From Bog-473 sp963821755 (lineage in GTDB: Bacteria; Actinomycetota; Acidimicrobiia; Acidimicrobiales; RAAP-2), in NCBI GenBank assembly GCA_963821755.1, contig CAWGEX010000003.1, positions 682,001-746,000 of the forward strand: a stretch of 64,000 nt of DNA, given 5' to 3'. The notes beneath the pieces are model-generated. The model saw only the letters and a list, made by a program, of their open reading frames with translations. It was not told the DNA's origin and made no database searches. Shown here piece after piece: positions 55,880-64,000 of this stretch. A program made the position numbers and the translations under genes. Within the stretch, counting starts at the first letter, position 1; every line of letters starts with the position of its first letter.

Positions 55880-56198
55880 CGGCTGCGGGCACCGAGGCGC
55901 ACGGATCATTTCTTGATCGGGCGGGGAATCAACGCCCTCGCCGGGGCAGGCAGCGAGGCGCGCCGCGCCGATGAAGGTGGCGATGATCGTGAGCCCAGGT
56001 GAGATCTTCCAGGTGTGCTTCGTCACCCGGGTTGATGGAGTGGCTCACCTCATGTCGAGGCGCCAGGCGGGCGACAGTGACGCAGCTCGGCGCACTGGTC
56101 AGCGGGATCGGCGGGATGATCGACTGCGTCGGCGGATGATCGACTGCGTCGGCTCGTTCGGCTGGTTGCCACTCCGACGAAATGGGTATTGAAGGCGC
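55880..56198. other. 319-base gap with no convincing gene
   Basis: An open frame at 55971-56192 codes for 73 residues but has no ribosome-binding site or domain. The only clear structure is the 20-bp tandem duplication listed separately. Confidence 0.5.
56114..56153. repeat. Perfect 20-bp tandem duplication
   Basis: ggatgatcgactgcgtcggc occurs twice head to tail with no mismatch. It lies 45-85 bases upstream of the CYTH-CHAD ATG, so it may affect that promoter or leader. It could be a recent slippage event. Confidence 0.8.
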
Positions 56199-57773
56199 AT
56201 GGCGTCGAAGACCGAGTACCTCGAACGCGAAGTGAAGTTGAAGGCCGCGCTCGACTTCACGTTGCCCGACTTCGGCAAGGTTGTCGGCGGCGGGACCATC
56301 CGGCTGCCTGAACAAGCCCTGCACACCTCCTACTTCGACACGGCAGACTTCCGACTCTGGGATCGCGGCCTCACGCTGCGCCACCGCCGGGGCGACCAGG
56401 GGCAAAACGGGACGTGGACCTTGAAGCTGCCAGAGAAGGCAAACGGGTGGACGCTCGATCGGACCGAGTTGTCCTGGGTCGGCGGCGGGGAACGGATCCC
56501 TCCGGCCGCCACCCGGGTGCTGCAAGGAGTCGTCCGAAGAGCTGTGCTCACTGAGGTGGTCGCACTGGAATCCACCAGACAGCGGATCATCCTCCGCACT
56601 GCGGGGGGAAGCCCCCTGGGAGAGATCGACGATGACGTCGTGACGGTACAGAGTGGTGCTCGAAAGGGCCTTACTTTCCGTCAGATCGAATTCGAGATTG
56701 GCGGTGACCAACCGGGCGCGAGTCCCGATCCCGACGCGGTGAATGCGGTGCTGCAGGAGCTTCACCGAGCCGGTGCGCGCTCAGACGGCGAGCAGAAGTT
56801 CGCCAAATCTCTCGGGCTCGATACGTCGGACACGAGAAACGCAAAGACACCGAGGGCGAGTTCGAGCCTGACTCTCGGAGACCTGGTCCAGTTGAGCCTG
56901 GCCAACGGGCTCGGGCGTCTGCTCGACCACGACTATCGCCTGAGAATCAACCCGACCGACCCTCCGGTGCGTGCGGTGCATCAGGCCCGGGTGGCCACTA
57001 GGCGACTGCGCGCCGACCTGAAGACGTTCGCTCCGGTCCTGGACCCGGTCTGGCGAAGCCACACCAGGACCGAACTGAAGTGGCTGGGCCAGGTACTCGG
57101 AAGGATCCGTGACGCCGATGTCCTGGCCGACCGTTTCGCCATCGAACTGCCCATCCCACTCGAGGCGAAGGGCGCGGACGAACTCCGCTCTCGACTGGCC
57201 GCACAGCGACGGACCGACAGCGCCGACATGGGCGATGTCCTCGAAGGCGAACGCTATCTCAGCCTGCTCGAGAGGCTCCATGCCGCTGCATACTCGCCGC
57301 CCTTTTCCAGGAACCAGCACACTTCCTCCCATGCAGAAAGAGAACGGGACCCTCAGGCCGACGATCCCGCAATTCAGTCCGTATCCCCGCTCGTCCGCAG
57401 CCAGTGGAAGGCCCTCCGGCGCAAGGTCCGCAAGCTCGGCCACCACCCCAGCAACGAGCAGCTTCATCGGATACGTATCCGATCTAAGCATTTGCGGTAC
57501 GCCGCGGAGGCGGCCACCCCCGCAATCGGGAAGTCGGCCCGTCGGACCGCGCAAAAAGCCGAACACCTGCAAAACATTTTGGGGAAGCACCATGACGCCG
57601 TCGCTGCTGAAGCCTGGCTCCGGCACACGGCTCTCATCAGCACATCTCTGGCCAGTTTTGTCGCCGGGCAGTTCGTCGCCGACGAGCAGCGAAAGCAAAA
57701 AGAATACGCGAAGCAGTGGCGATCAGCATGGCGCGAATTGCAGAGGAAGCGGGCAACCACCTGGCTCAGATAA
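56199..57773 (+). CDS. CYTH and CHAD domain protein
   Basis: The 524-residue protein has an N-terminal CYTH domain (about 5-205) with the ExExK-like EREVKLKAAL, YFDTADFRLWDRGLTLRHRR and ESTRQRIIL strands. The C-terminal CHAD domain (about 225-520) has VHQARVATRRLRADLKTFAPVL, LGRIRDADVLADRF and LHRIRIRSKHLRYAAEA, rich in His and basic residues. CYTH enzymes act on triphosphates and CHAD domains bind polyphosphate. A polyphosphate kinase gene lies in the same window at 6.7-8.9 kb. Catalytic activity is inferred only. Confidence 0.9.
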   Translation: MASKTEYLEREVKLKAALDFTLPDFGKVVGGGTIRLPEQALHTSYFDTADFRLWDRGLTLRHRRGDQGQNGTWTLKLPEKANGWTLDRTELSWVGGGERIPPAATRVLQGVVRRAVLTEVVALESTRQRIILRTAGGSPLGEIDDDVVTVQSGARKGLTFRQIEFEIGGDQPGASPDPDAVNAVLQELHRAGARSDGEQKFAKSLGLDTSDTRNAKTPRASSSLTLGDLVQLSLANGLGRLLDHDYRLRINPTDPPVRAVHQARVATRRLRADLKTFAPVLDPVWRSHTRTELKWLGQVLGRIRDADVLADRFAIELPIPLEAKGADELRSRLAAQRRTDSADMGDVLEGERYLSLLERLHAAAYSPPFSRNQHTSSHAERERDPQADDPAIQSVSPLVRSQWKALRRKVRKLGHHPSNEQLHRIRIRSKHLRYAAEAATPAIGKSARRTAQKAEHLQNILGKHHDAVAAEAWLRHTALISTSLASFVAGQFVADEQRKQKEYAKQWRSAWRELQRKRATTWLR

Positions 57774-57834
57774 CGGCAGCCGGCCGATCAGCCCCGTACA
57801 GCTCCCGGCCCGCCATCCCTCCATCTCGATTGGC

Positions 57835-59316
57835 TCAACCCTCGACTGCGACGTCCTCTGGCCCTTTGTCCGATCTGATCCCCCGCCAGGTCGGATGACG
57901 CAGGCGCCCAGCCGACGTCCATTCGCTGAACCGAACTTCCCCGACATGCACGGGTCGTACGAAGTGATGGGGCCCCGACTCGACGATGTCGGAAGACGGA
58001 ACAAAGGGACTCCTCTTTCTTTCCGAGTGGCTTAAAAACCTCATCAGTTGTGCTCTGTCCTCGTCGGAGAATCCTGTGCCCACCTTTCCGACATAGCGCA
58101 ATCCCCCTTGGACCGGGATTCCCAGCAAAAGCGCACCGATACTCCCGGCGCGGTTCCCGCTTCCCTCCGTCCAGCCGCCGATGACGACTTCTTGGGTTCG
58201 CTCGTTCTTCACCTTGATCCAGGCGTCGCCACGTTTGCCCTGGAGGTACGGGGCGTCGCGTCGCTTGGCCACCACCCCTTCGAGGCCGGCCTGCCGTGAT
58301 GCCTTCAAGACATCTGCTCCTTTGGCATCACGAAATGAGTCGGCCGTCGTGAACGAGTTGCCGGACAGGTTGAGCGACTCGAGCTGCTCTCGGCGCTGGT
58401 CGTAGGAAAGGTCGACCAAAGAGCGGCCGTCTAGATACAAAAGGTCGAACGCGACATACGTGCCCGGAAATTCTTCCGATCGTCTCCGAATGGCACCCGC
58501 GGCTGAGAGGTGCAGGCGTTGCTGGAGACGTCCGAAGTCCGGGACTCCGTGATCACCCAGCACAATGATCTCCCCATCGATGACGCAGCGCCGAGTGCCG
58601 AGAAATTCACCGATCTCACGGAACTCCGGGAATGAGTGCGAAAGCTCGTTGTCGTTCCGGCTCTGCATCCTGACCCGGCCACCATCGACGAAGGTGATCG
58701 CGCGTACGCCATCCCATTTGATTTCGTAGGCCCAGCCAGTGTCGTCGAGTGGAAGCTTTCCGGCGGTGGCCAGCATCGGACTTACCCGCTTGGGAGGCGG
58801 CTGGAAGTTCGGCGGCGCCGGATCCATGCGATGGATCATCCAATTTTTTCCGTTGGTGGCGAAGAGGACATACCGTCCGCTCACTCGAGACCCGTGCAGC
58901 ACGACCATGACTTCGGTTGGGTTCCACTTTTCGAGTTCGAACGTGCCCGTATCCCATATCCGAACGTCCCCGCCCCCGTACTCGCCAGCGGGAATATCTC
59001 CCTCGAACGACCCGTAGGACATGGGGTGATCTTCCGTATGGATGGCCAAGTGATTGGATTTCGGATCGTCGGGAACGCCTTTGGGAAGAGCCCACGAGAC
59101 CAGGACACCCTCGTGTTCTAGGCGGAAGTCCCAATGGAGCGCCCGGGCGTGATGTTCCTGCACGACGAACATCGGGGGAGCATCACCCCGGTTCTGGCTC
59201 TCGTCACCCATGGGCTCCGGCGTCTTCGCGGGGTTCCGCTTGGACCGATACGTCCGCAAAGTGGTCGCATCGTCCCCCGCCGAAGCCTTGTCGCCCCGCT
59301 TGTCGCCGCGCGTCAT
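57835..59316 (-). CDS. LigD-type phosphoesterase-DNA ligase (PE-LIG, no polymerase domain)
   Basis: The 493-residue protein has a 3'-phosphoesterase domain (about 45-165: FVVQEHHARALHWDFRLEHEG, SWALPKGVP, DHPMSYGSFEGDIPAGEYGGG). It is followed by an ATP-dependent ligase with the nucleotidyl lysine in YEIKWDGVRA, DGEIIVL, VAFDLLYLDG, GLEGVVAKRRDAPY and WIKVK. This is the LigD set minus the polymerase, which is the next gene upstream. It should act in end joining of DNA breaks. Ku is not seen in the window. Confidence 0.9.
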   Translation of the reverse strand: MTRGDKRGDKASAGDDATTLRTYRSKRNPAKTPEPMGDESQNRGDAPPMFVVQEHHARALHWDFRLEHEGVLVSWALPKGVPDDPKSNHLAIHTEDHPMSYGSFEGDIPAGEYGGGDVRIWDTGTFELEKWNPTEVMVVLHGSRVSGRYVLFATNGKNWMIHRMDPAPPNFQPPPKRVSPMLATAGKLPLDDTGWAYEIKWDGVRAITFVDGGRVRMQSRNDNELSHSFPEFREIGEFLGTRRCVIDGEIIVLGDHGVPDFGRLQQRLHLSAAGAIRRRSEEFPGTYVAFDLLYLDGRSLVDLSYDQRREQLESLNLSGNSFTTADSFRDAKGADVLKASRQAGLEGVVAKRRDAPYLQGKRGDAWIKVKNERTQEVVIGGWTEGSGNRAGSIGALLLGIPVQGGLRYVGKVGTGFSDEDRAQLMRFLSHSERKRSPFVPSSDIVESGPHHFVRPVHVGEVRFSEWTSAGRLRHPTWRGIRSDKGPEDVAVEG

Positions 59317-59480
59317 GAGGGATCTTTACCCCAATTGCGACCGTTTGTCGGATTTGACGCCAGCATGCCGACACAAGACGGGAGGAACCGGAAGGAACGT
59401 AGGTCCACCCGGGCCAGGCCCGACACCGGGAACTCTGAAGGGCAGGACACCAAGGGGCAGGACACCGAAGGGGCTCGGGA

Positions 59481-60374
59481 CTAGAACTCGAACAGGTCGC
59501 CGAGCTTGTCGACCCGGGTCAGGACCTGCGACGTCGTGAACTCGAGGGTGGAGGGATCACCGCCTTTTTCACAGCCTCGAACCTCTTCCCAGGTGACGGG
59601 TGTGGATACGGTGGGCCGAGGTCGACCCCGAACCGAATAGGCGCCAACCGTGGTCTTGGAAGGATGGTTCTGACTCCAGTCGATCAGCACCTTGTCGCGC
59701 CGCAACGCCTTTCGCATGTTCGATGTCACGAGATCAGGATGATCGTGCTCCAGGAGCTCGGCGATCTCCTGCGCCATGGTGCGGGACTTGTCCCAGGTCG
59801 GTCGCCCGGAGAGCGCGGCGTACACCTGCAGTCCTTTGGAGCCGCTCGATTTTGCCCGAGCATGCAGCTTGGCGTCGTTGAGGAATTCGTGGATGAGCAT
59901 CGCCACCCGGCAGCATTCAACCATCGTTGTTCCTTCGCCCGGGTCGAGGTCAAACACGATCTGGTCGGGGGAGCCAGGCAGTTTGCGGCGACGTCCCACC
60001 TGCCACAGGGGAACGTGGAATTCTATGGTGGCCAAATTGGCGGCCCAGACCAGTGTTGGTAGGTCAGACACGACGACATATTGGACTTCACCGTCTCCGT
60101 CCGAAGTTGGGACGCCAACTGTCCGCACCCAGTCCGGAGCATGCGACGGCACGTGTTTCTCGTAGAAGACCTTCTTCTCGACACCATCGGGATAGCGTTT
60201 CATCGTGAGGGGTCGGTCGTTGAGATGAGGCAACATGACCGGAGCGACCTTGACGTAGTAGTCGATGAGTTGGCCCTTGGTGAAGCCTGATTCAGGAAAG
60301 AGAACCTTGTCGAGATTGGTGATCCTCAATTCGCGGTCACCTACCGTGACCCTGGTCTCCGGGGGTGTCACCAC
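59481..60374 (-). CDS. LigD-type polymerase/primase domain protein
   Basis: The 297-residue protein is the stand-alone POL domain of LigD, an archaeo-eukaryotic primase fold enzyme. ITNLDKVLFPESGFTKGQLIDYY, RYPDGVEKKVFYEKHVP, the metal motif IVFDLDPGEGT and SSGSKGLQVYAAL are family marks. QNHPSKTTVGAYSVRGRPRPTVSTPVTW is the later catalytic part, cited by its ends. It adds nucleotides, including ribonucleotides, at broken ends. It lies 164 bases upstream of PE-LIG on the same strand. Confidence 0.9.
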   Translation of the reverse strand: MVTPPETRVTVGDRELRITNLDKVLFPESGFTKGQLIDYYVKVAPVMLPHLNDRPLTMKRYPDGVEKKVFYEKHVPSHAPDWVRTVGVPTSDGDGEVQYVVVSDLPTLVWAANLATIEFHVPLWQVGRRRKLPGSPDQIVFDLDPGEGTTMVECCRVAMLIHEFLNDAKLHARAKSSGSKGLQVYAALSGRPTWDKSRTMAQEIAELLEHDHPDLVTSNMRKALRRDKVLIDWSQNHPSKTTVGAYSVRGRPRPTVSTPVTWEEVRGCEKGGDPSTLEFTTSQVLTRVDKLGDLFEF

Positions 60375-60502
60375 TCAGCCGTTTCTCGCCTGGGCACGAA
60401 GTAATCCAATCACACAGATAGCAGGCTGAAGACGAACCAACCGAGGAAAAGGGCGGGCGTGCGCATCAGGGCGAGCCCGCCCTCCGAGCTGACGACATGC
60501 CT

Positions 60503-61042
60503 TCATGCCGGCGGTCCGGCCGGCGGATTTCGGCGCCCCAGGAGTGGCAGGACGAGCCACAAGAGAACAAAGGTCGAAAAGGTCAAGGCAACTATCACCG
60601 AGGCAGCCCAGCCGGAGGCGACGAAGGTCAATACCAGGAGAACTGACATGCAGACCGCCAAGGCAACGGTGGCCAGCCCAGCCAGTGCGAGCACATTTGC
60701 CGTTCTGAGCAACCTGTCCTTCTCGTGCCTCCGGAAGACCCATCGGTGATACGCGACTGGGGCGATCAGGAGAGCGATCGACAACGCGGCCAACAACAGC
60801 GCGGCCTCGTAGAGGTCGCGCTGCGTCCCGTCAAGCTTGACGAATCGCACGGTGAACGGCAGCGATAGGAGGAACCCGAAGAGCACTTGGACTCCCAACC
60901 CGGCGACCCGCAGTTCCTGCAGGAGGTCGCCGAGATTTCGGTCGTTTCGTTCAGCTGCCGTCTCGCCGTGTCTCGGTTCCGGCGAGATGCGACTCCCGGA
61001 CGCGCCCGGTGGCACGGCGCCCATCCCAGTGAGGTCGGTCAT
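60503..61042 (-). CDS. DUF6328 family membrane protein
   Basis: This 179-residue protein has ETAAERNDRNLGDLLQELRVAGLGVQVLFGFLL in its first third, given by its ends, followed by AYHRWVFRRHEKDRLLR and four hydrophobic helices. This matches the DUF6328 family of actinobacterial membrane proteins without known role. It follows a possible small open frame by 19 bases. Confidence 0.78.
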   Translation of the reverse strand: MTDLTGMGAVPPGASGSRISPEPRHGETAAERNDRNLGDLLQELRVAGLGVQVLFGFLLSLPFTVRFVKLDGTQRDLYEAALLLAALSIALLIAPVAYHRWVFRRHEKDRLLRTANVLALAGLATVALAVCMSVLLVLTFVASGWAASVIVALTFSTFVLLWLVLPLLGRRNPPAGPPA

Positions 61043-61061
61043 CGCACGCCGAGGGGACGTT

Positions 61062-61220
61062 TCACGATGGAGACGAGGCGACCAGGCCGCTCAGATAGGA
61101 CGACGTCAAATCGGTGTCGGAGCCCTTTCGATCATGACGGCGGCGACGCTGGGTCCCAGGAGCGACCGGCGGGACGAGCGGCGGCCCGAATGCCTGATGG
61201 TCGTTGATTACTCCATCCAT
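61062..61220 (-). CDS. Possible small protein upstream of DUF6328
   Basis: A 52-residue frame starts at the ATG at 61220 with AAGGAA six bases before it. The sequence has a Pro-rich part and a basic RRRRHDRK patch, with no known domain. It is listed because of the ribosome-binding site and the short distance to the next gene. It could equally be leader RNA. Confidence 0.3.
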   Translation of the reverse strand: MDGVINDHQAFGPPLVPPVAPGTQRRRRHDRKGSDTDLTSSYLSGLVASSPS

Positions 61221-61781
61221 ATCCGCTTCCTTACGTTTGGTGGAACGTTCCCCAGTACCAGTCCGATGCTTCCGAGCAGTTGCATCCTTTGTGCTCACGA
61301 TTGACTTGTATATTTCCCAATCCGTCGATTCGCAATCTTGGAATTGCTGGACACTTCCACAAGTTTGACGTTGATACGGGTGTTCCTGATCAAAGACTTG
61401 CCGTGAAACTTCGACTGACGAACACGACCACACACCAACCGGCTAGGTCATGGCGCGCCAAATAGATCGGCGCCCGATTGAGTCACCGCCAGTGTGTCGT
61501 TGCGGCGTCGGCGTCGGCGTCGGCGTCCTAGAATCTCATAGCGGTCCACGTCTCACTCGCGTCGTGATCCCGCTGAGGTCACCGGACTACGACCATCCGC
61601 CATCCTCACGGCCAGGCGGTGCGACATTGGCGACCCTCCCGCTTTGGTCGATTCCCAGTCTTGGCCAGCTCGCCGGTCCGTCCTGAACACCCATCCGTCT
61701 ATCGGAGGTCTCAGACCGGGATAGGGTGAACCTCAGCTGAGTTGTCTCCACCTCCTTCAAACCCAATGAGGGACCTGCCGG
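61221..61781. other. About 560 bases without a recognised gene, divergent region
   Basis: This region separates the DUF6328 gene from the GAF-ANTAR gene. A GGCGTC hexamer repeated four times lies at 61504-61527. The stretch from 61290 to 61440 is visibly richer in A+T than the rest and may hold promoters, but no clear -35/-10 pair was found. Confidence 0.5.
61504..61527. repeat. GGCGTC hexamer x4
   Basis: Four exact head-to-tail copies in an intergenic region. It is a simple-sequence repeat that could vary in copy number. Confidence 0.75.
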
Positions 61782-61790
61782 TTGCTCAGG

Positions 61791-62522
61791 ATGGTTCAGA
61801 AGGGTGTAATGCAGGGTGACCAGGACGCGATCCGAACAAGTTTGCGCGCCCTTTCACAATTTTTTGTGAAAGACGGCACCCTGGGCGACACGCTGCTCCG
61901 GGTGAGTGAAATGGCTTGTGATGTCACACCAGCGAAATATGCCGGCATCACCCTGCTGGTCGAGGGCAAGCCCCGCACGGGAGTGTTCACCAGTTCCGAA
62001 ACGCCCGAGATCGATGAAGCCCAATACGAAACTGGTGAAGGGCCCTGCCTTGATGCTTTTCGGCATCAGCGGATCTTTCGCATCGAGTCCACGACCGAAG
62101 ACACACGTTGGCCGGCCTTCTCCAAATTGGCAACAGCGCATGGGATCCACTCGACCATGTCAGTGCCGCTGACGGTCCACGGGGAGAGTCTGGGGGCCTT
62201 GAACCTGTACGCAGTGACCGAGGCGGCGTTCACGGACGCCCATGAAGACACCGTCCAGATCTTCGCCGATCAGGCCGCCATCGCACTGGCCAATGCCCAG
62301 GTGTACTGGGATGCTCGTCAACTCAGTGAGAACCTGACCCAGGCGATCAAATCCAGAGAGACCATTGATCATGCGGTCGGCATCCTGATGGCGACCGGAG
62401 GTCTCTCTCCTCAGGACGCCTTCCAGATCCTGGTCCGGGCCTCGCAGCGTGAGAACCGCAAGCTCAGAGACGTCGCGGAGGAAATCGTGAGTCGGACCAT
62501 CGAGCGGAAGAGGGAGGGATAA
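61791..62522 (+). CDS. GAF and ANTAR domain regulator
   Basis: The ATG at 61791 gives 243 residues. TTG at 61782 or ATG at 61809 are also possible. Residues about 15-175 are a GAF domain (AGITLLVEGKPRTGVFTSSE, GEGPCLDAFR, STMSVPLTVHGESLGALNLYA). The C-terminal ANTAR domain (about 180-240) has LTQAIKSRETIDHAVGILMA and AFQILVRASQRENRKLRDVAEEIV. ANTAR proteins bind paired RNA hairpins and prevent transcription termination. The GAF would sense a small ligand. It is convergent with the phosphatase gene. Confidence 0.9.
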   Translation: MVQKGVMQGDQDAIRTSLRALSQFFVKDGTLGDTLLRVSEMACDVTPAKYAGITLLVEGKPRTGVFTSSETPEIDEAQYETGEGPCLDAFRHQRIFRIESTTEDTRWPAFSKLATAHGIHSTMSVPLTVHGESLGALNLYAVTEAAFTDAHEDTVQIFADQAAIALANAQVYWDARQLSENLTQAIKSRETIDHAVGILMATGGLSPQDAFQILVRASQRENRKLRDVAEEIVSRTIERKREG

Positions 62523-62564
62523 CCGCGCGGCCTGCGCCGACCGAATTCCATGGCCGCCGACGAT

Positions 62565-64000
62565 CTATTCCCAGACGTTCGACCATCGTACGACCAACAA
62601 TGCCAGATCGTCGCTTCTCGGGGCCGAGGGTCCCAAAGCACCCACGATGAAATCGGCCAACGACTCGCTGTCCAGCGATGGATTGTTGTCCATCATTGAC
62701 GTCAAAGTGTCGGTTCGCGCTTGCGCGTCGGCCCGACCTTCGTCAATGAGTCCGTCGGTGTAGAAGGCCAGGGTCCCTTGCGCCGGAAGCTCGAATTTGG
62801 CCACCGAAAAACTACCGGCCCCAACACCGAGCGGCGGCCCGGGATCGATCCGCAAGGGTGCAGCCGCATTTCCATCGTTCGAGGCGAGGAATGGCGCCGG
62901 GTGGCCGGCTGAGGCGATGCCAATGGTTCGATTCTCGGTATCCAGTATGGCCAGGCAGGTCGTGGCGAGGCGATGCATCGGTCGTTGGGAGGCAAACTCA
63001 TCAAGAAGAGCGAGGACGTTGCCCGGATCCTGCGTCACGAGAAGGTAGGCGCGCAACGCGCTTCGGAGCTCACCCATGACGGTCGCCGCGGCCATATCGT
63101 GACCTTCGACATCACCTATCACGAGGGCGAGCCGGCTTTCAGAAAGGTCGACAACGTCGTAAAAGTCGCCCCCGACTTCCGCTTCCTGGCTGCCGGCTAC
63201 GTACCGGGCCGCCACGCTTACGCCGGGCAGGTGGCCGAGATGATCTGGCAGCAGGCTGGCTTGCAGGAGATGAGAGATGTTCGATTGTTCGTCGAACTTC
63301 CGGGCGCGCTCAATGACCGAAGCGACCTGTGACGCCAGGGACTCCGCGAGAACCAGTTCCTCATTTCCGAACTTTCGCCCTGTCCCATCTGTGACGACCG
63401 TGAGGGCACCAATGGCGTCGCCTTCTATGAGCAACGGCACGCAGACGTACGATTCAAATTTCAAGGATCGAGTCAGTTCGAAATGGCGATCGCTTTTGGT
63501 CGTGTTCCGCAGGAATTCATCATCAATCTGAGAGGACCACTGGGATTGGCCCGTCCTCACCGCAATCGCCGCCGGATGTGAACCTTCGATATCGGGACTG
63601 TGTCTCCCGAGTTCTTCCATTGTCTTTTGGTGCGCCGGATCAGCGTGTCTCGCGGCCAAACGCAGCAGTTTGCCGTTCGGACTCACGACATCAACGAGGC
63701 AGACGTCCCCCAGCGTGGGAAGGGCCACCGAGGCCAGGCGTGCAACAGAATCCTTGAAATCGCGTGCGCCAGAGAGCGCCTGGTTGGCCCGGAGCAGGAA
63801 TTCTTGGTGCCGTTGTGAGTGCTCGAGCTGTTCGATGAGCTGAGATCGCTGAGTCTCGAGCTCAACCCGCTCGATGAACTCCCCCAACTTGGCGCATATG
63901 TCGGCTACGGCCGCCGCGAAGGGAGCGTCGGGCTGTCGCTGGGCCCGGGTAAAGAGTTCAATGATGCCAACGAGACGGTCTCGGGTCCGCACCGGGAAGG
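62565..64000 (-). CDS. GAF and SpoIIE-type PP2C phosphatase (5' end beyond window)
   Basis: The frame is open past the right edge, where FPVRTRDRLVGIIELF reads as the end of a first GAF domain, so the start is outside. A coiled linker follows (ELETQRSQLIEQLEHSQRHQEFL), then a second GAF (about 70-235 of the visible part, VCVPLLIEGDAIGALTVV). The PP2C/SpoIIE domain has VGGDFYDVVDL, LVIGDVEGHDMAAATVMGELR and ASAGHPAPFL, ending SDDLALLVVRW. The metal-binding Asp residues are present. It probably dephosphorylates an anti-anti-sigma factor. That partner is not in the window. Confidence 0.9.
   Translation of the reverse strand, partial: FPVRTRDRLVGIIELFTRAQRQPDAPFAAAVADICAKLGEFIERVELETQRSQLIEQLEHSQRHQEFLLRANQALSGARDFKDSVARLASVALPTLGDVCLVDVVSPNGKLLRLAARHADPAHQKTMEELGRHSPDIEGSHPAAIAVRTGQSQWSSQIDDEFLRNTTKSDRHFELTRSLKFESYVCVPLLIEGDAIGALTVVTDGTGRKFGNEELVLAESLASQVASVIERARKFDEQSNISHLLQASLLPDHLGHLPGVSVAARYVAGSQEAEVGGDFYDVVDLSESRLALVIGDVEGHDMAAATVMGELRSALRAYLLVTQDPGNVLALLDEFASQRPMHRLATTCLAILDTENRTIGIASAGHPAPFLASNDGNAAAPLRIDPGPPLGVGAGSFSVAKFELPAQGTLAFYTDGLIDEGRADAQARTDTLTSMMDNNPSLDSESLADFIVGALGPSAPRSDDLALLVVRWSNVWE

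Noticed and set aside
55971..56192. 73-residue open frame before CYTH-CHAD
   Set aside because: No ribosome-binding site. It includes the tandem duplication and has no domain.

Overview
The window is G+C-rich, densely coded bacterial DNA that looks like an actinobacterial chromosome, most likely Acidimicrobiia or a related early-branching actinobacterial class. The phylum call rests on gene order and content. The pgsA - PIM acyltransferase - pimA - pdxS - pdxT - yebC - ruvC - ruvA - ruvB - yajC - secD - secF - relA - hisS - aspS - rarA - alaS - ruvX - mltG - aroE series, read right to left on the minus strand from about 52.9 kb to 15.7 kb, has the same order as the Mycobacterium tuberculosis Rv2612c-Rv2552c block. 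The class assignment is inference. No rRNA, tRNA, CRISPR array, transposase or phage gene was recognised.

Layout. 0-13.2 kb holds envelope and housekeeping genes: a polyprenol-phosphate mannosyltransferase cut by the left edge, an AI-2E family permease, a flippase-like membrane protein, an anchored alpha/beta hydrolase, a HAD hydrolase, DUF2277, a Gfo/Idh/MocA oxidoreductase, a methyltransferase, polyphosphate kinase, two SEDS (FtsW/RodA) genes, a DUF151 nuclease-like gene and MscS. 13.4-15.7 kb is a large secreted protein with a CAP-like head, a TIG domain and three ~145-residue repeats. 15.7-38.2 kb is the conserved information-processing and secretion block. It is interrupted between ruvB and yajC by a lipoprotein gene and an oppositely oriented two-component system. 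39.3-46.9 kb is accessory: a SnoaL-like / ECF sigma / DUF899 operon, then a TetR regulator and AurF-like diiron oxygenase divergent from a Baeyer-Villiger monooxygenase / SDR / hydrolase operon. 46.9-52.9 kb returns to the conserved block (PLP synthase, M48 protease, phosphatidylinositol mannoside genes). 53-64 kb carries a nucleotidyltransferase-like gene, an EF-G2-type GTPase, a CYTH-CHAD protein, a LigD repair system split over two genes, a DUF6328 membrane protein, a GAF-ANTAR regulator and a GAF/SpoIIE-type PP2C phosphatase cut by the right edge.

The most striking observation is that three normally intact housekeeping genes are broken by single-base frame changes: rarA, secD and ruvB. 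In rarA and secD the break falls in the same 10-base context on the coding strand (CACCCCGATC), one C short of the expected frame, with the zero-frame TGA at the same distance downstream. This looks most like a context-dependent sequencing or assembly error. A shared recoding site is formally possible, so the two should be checked together. Other points of interest are the diiron/BVMO catabolic cluster with a probable leaderless promoter, the PE-ligase and polymerase halves of LigD as separate genes, and the two-component system inserted into a very conserved gene order.
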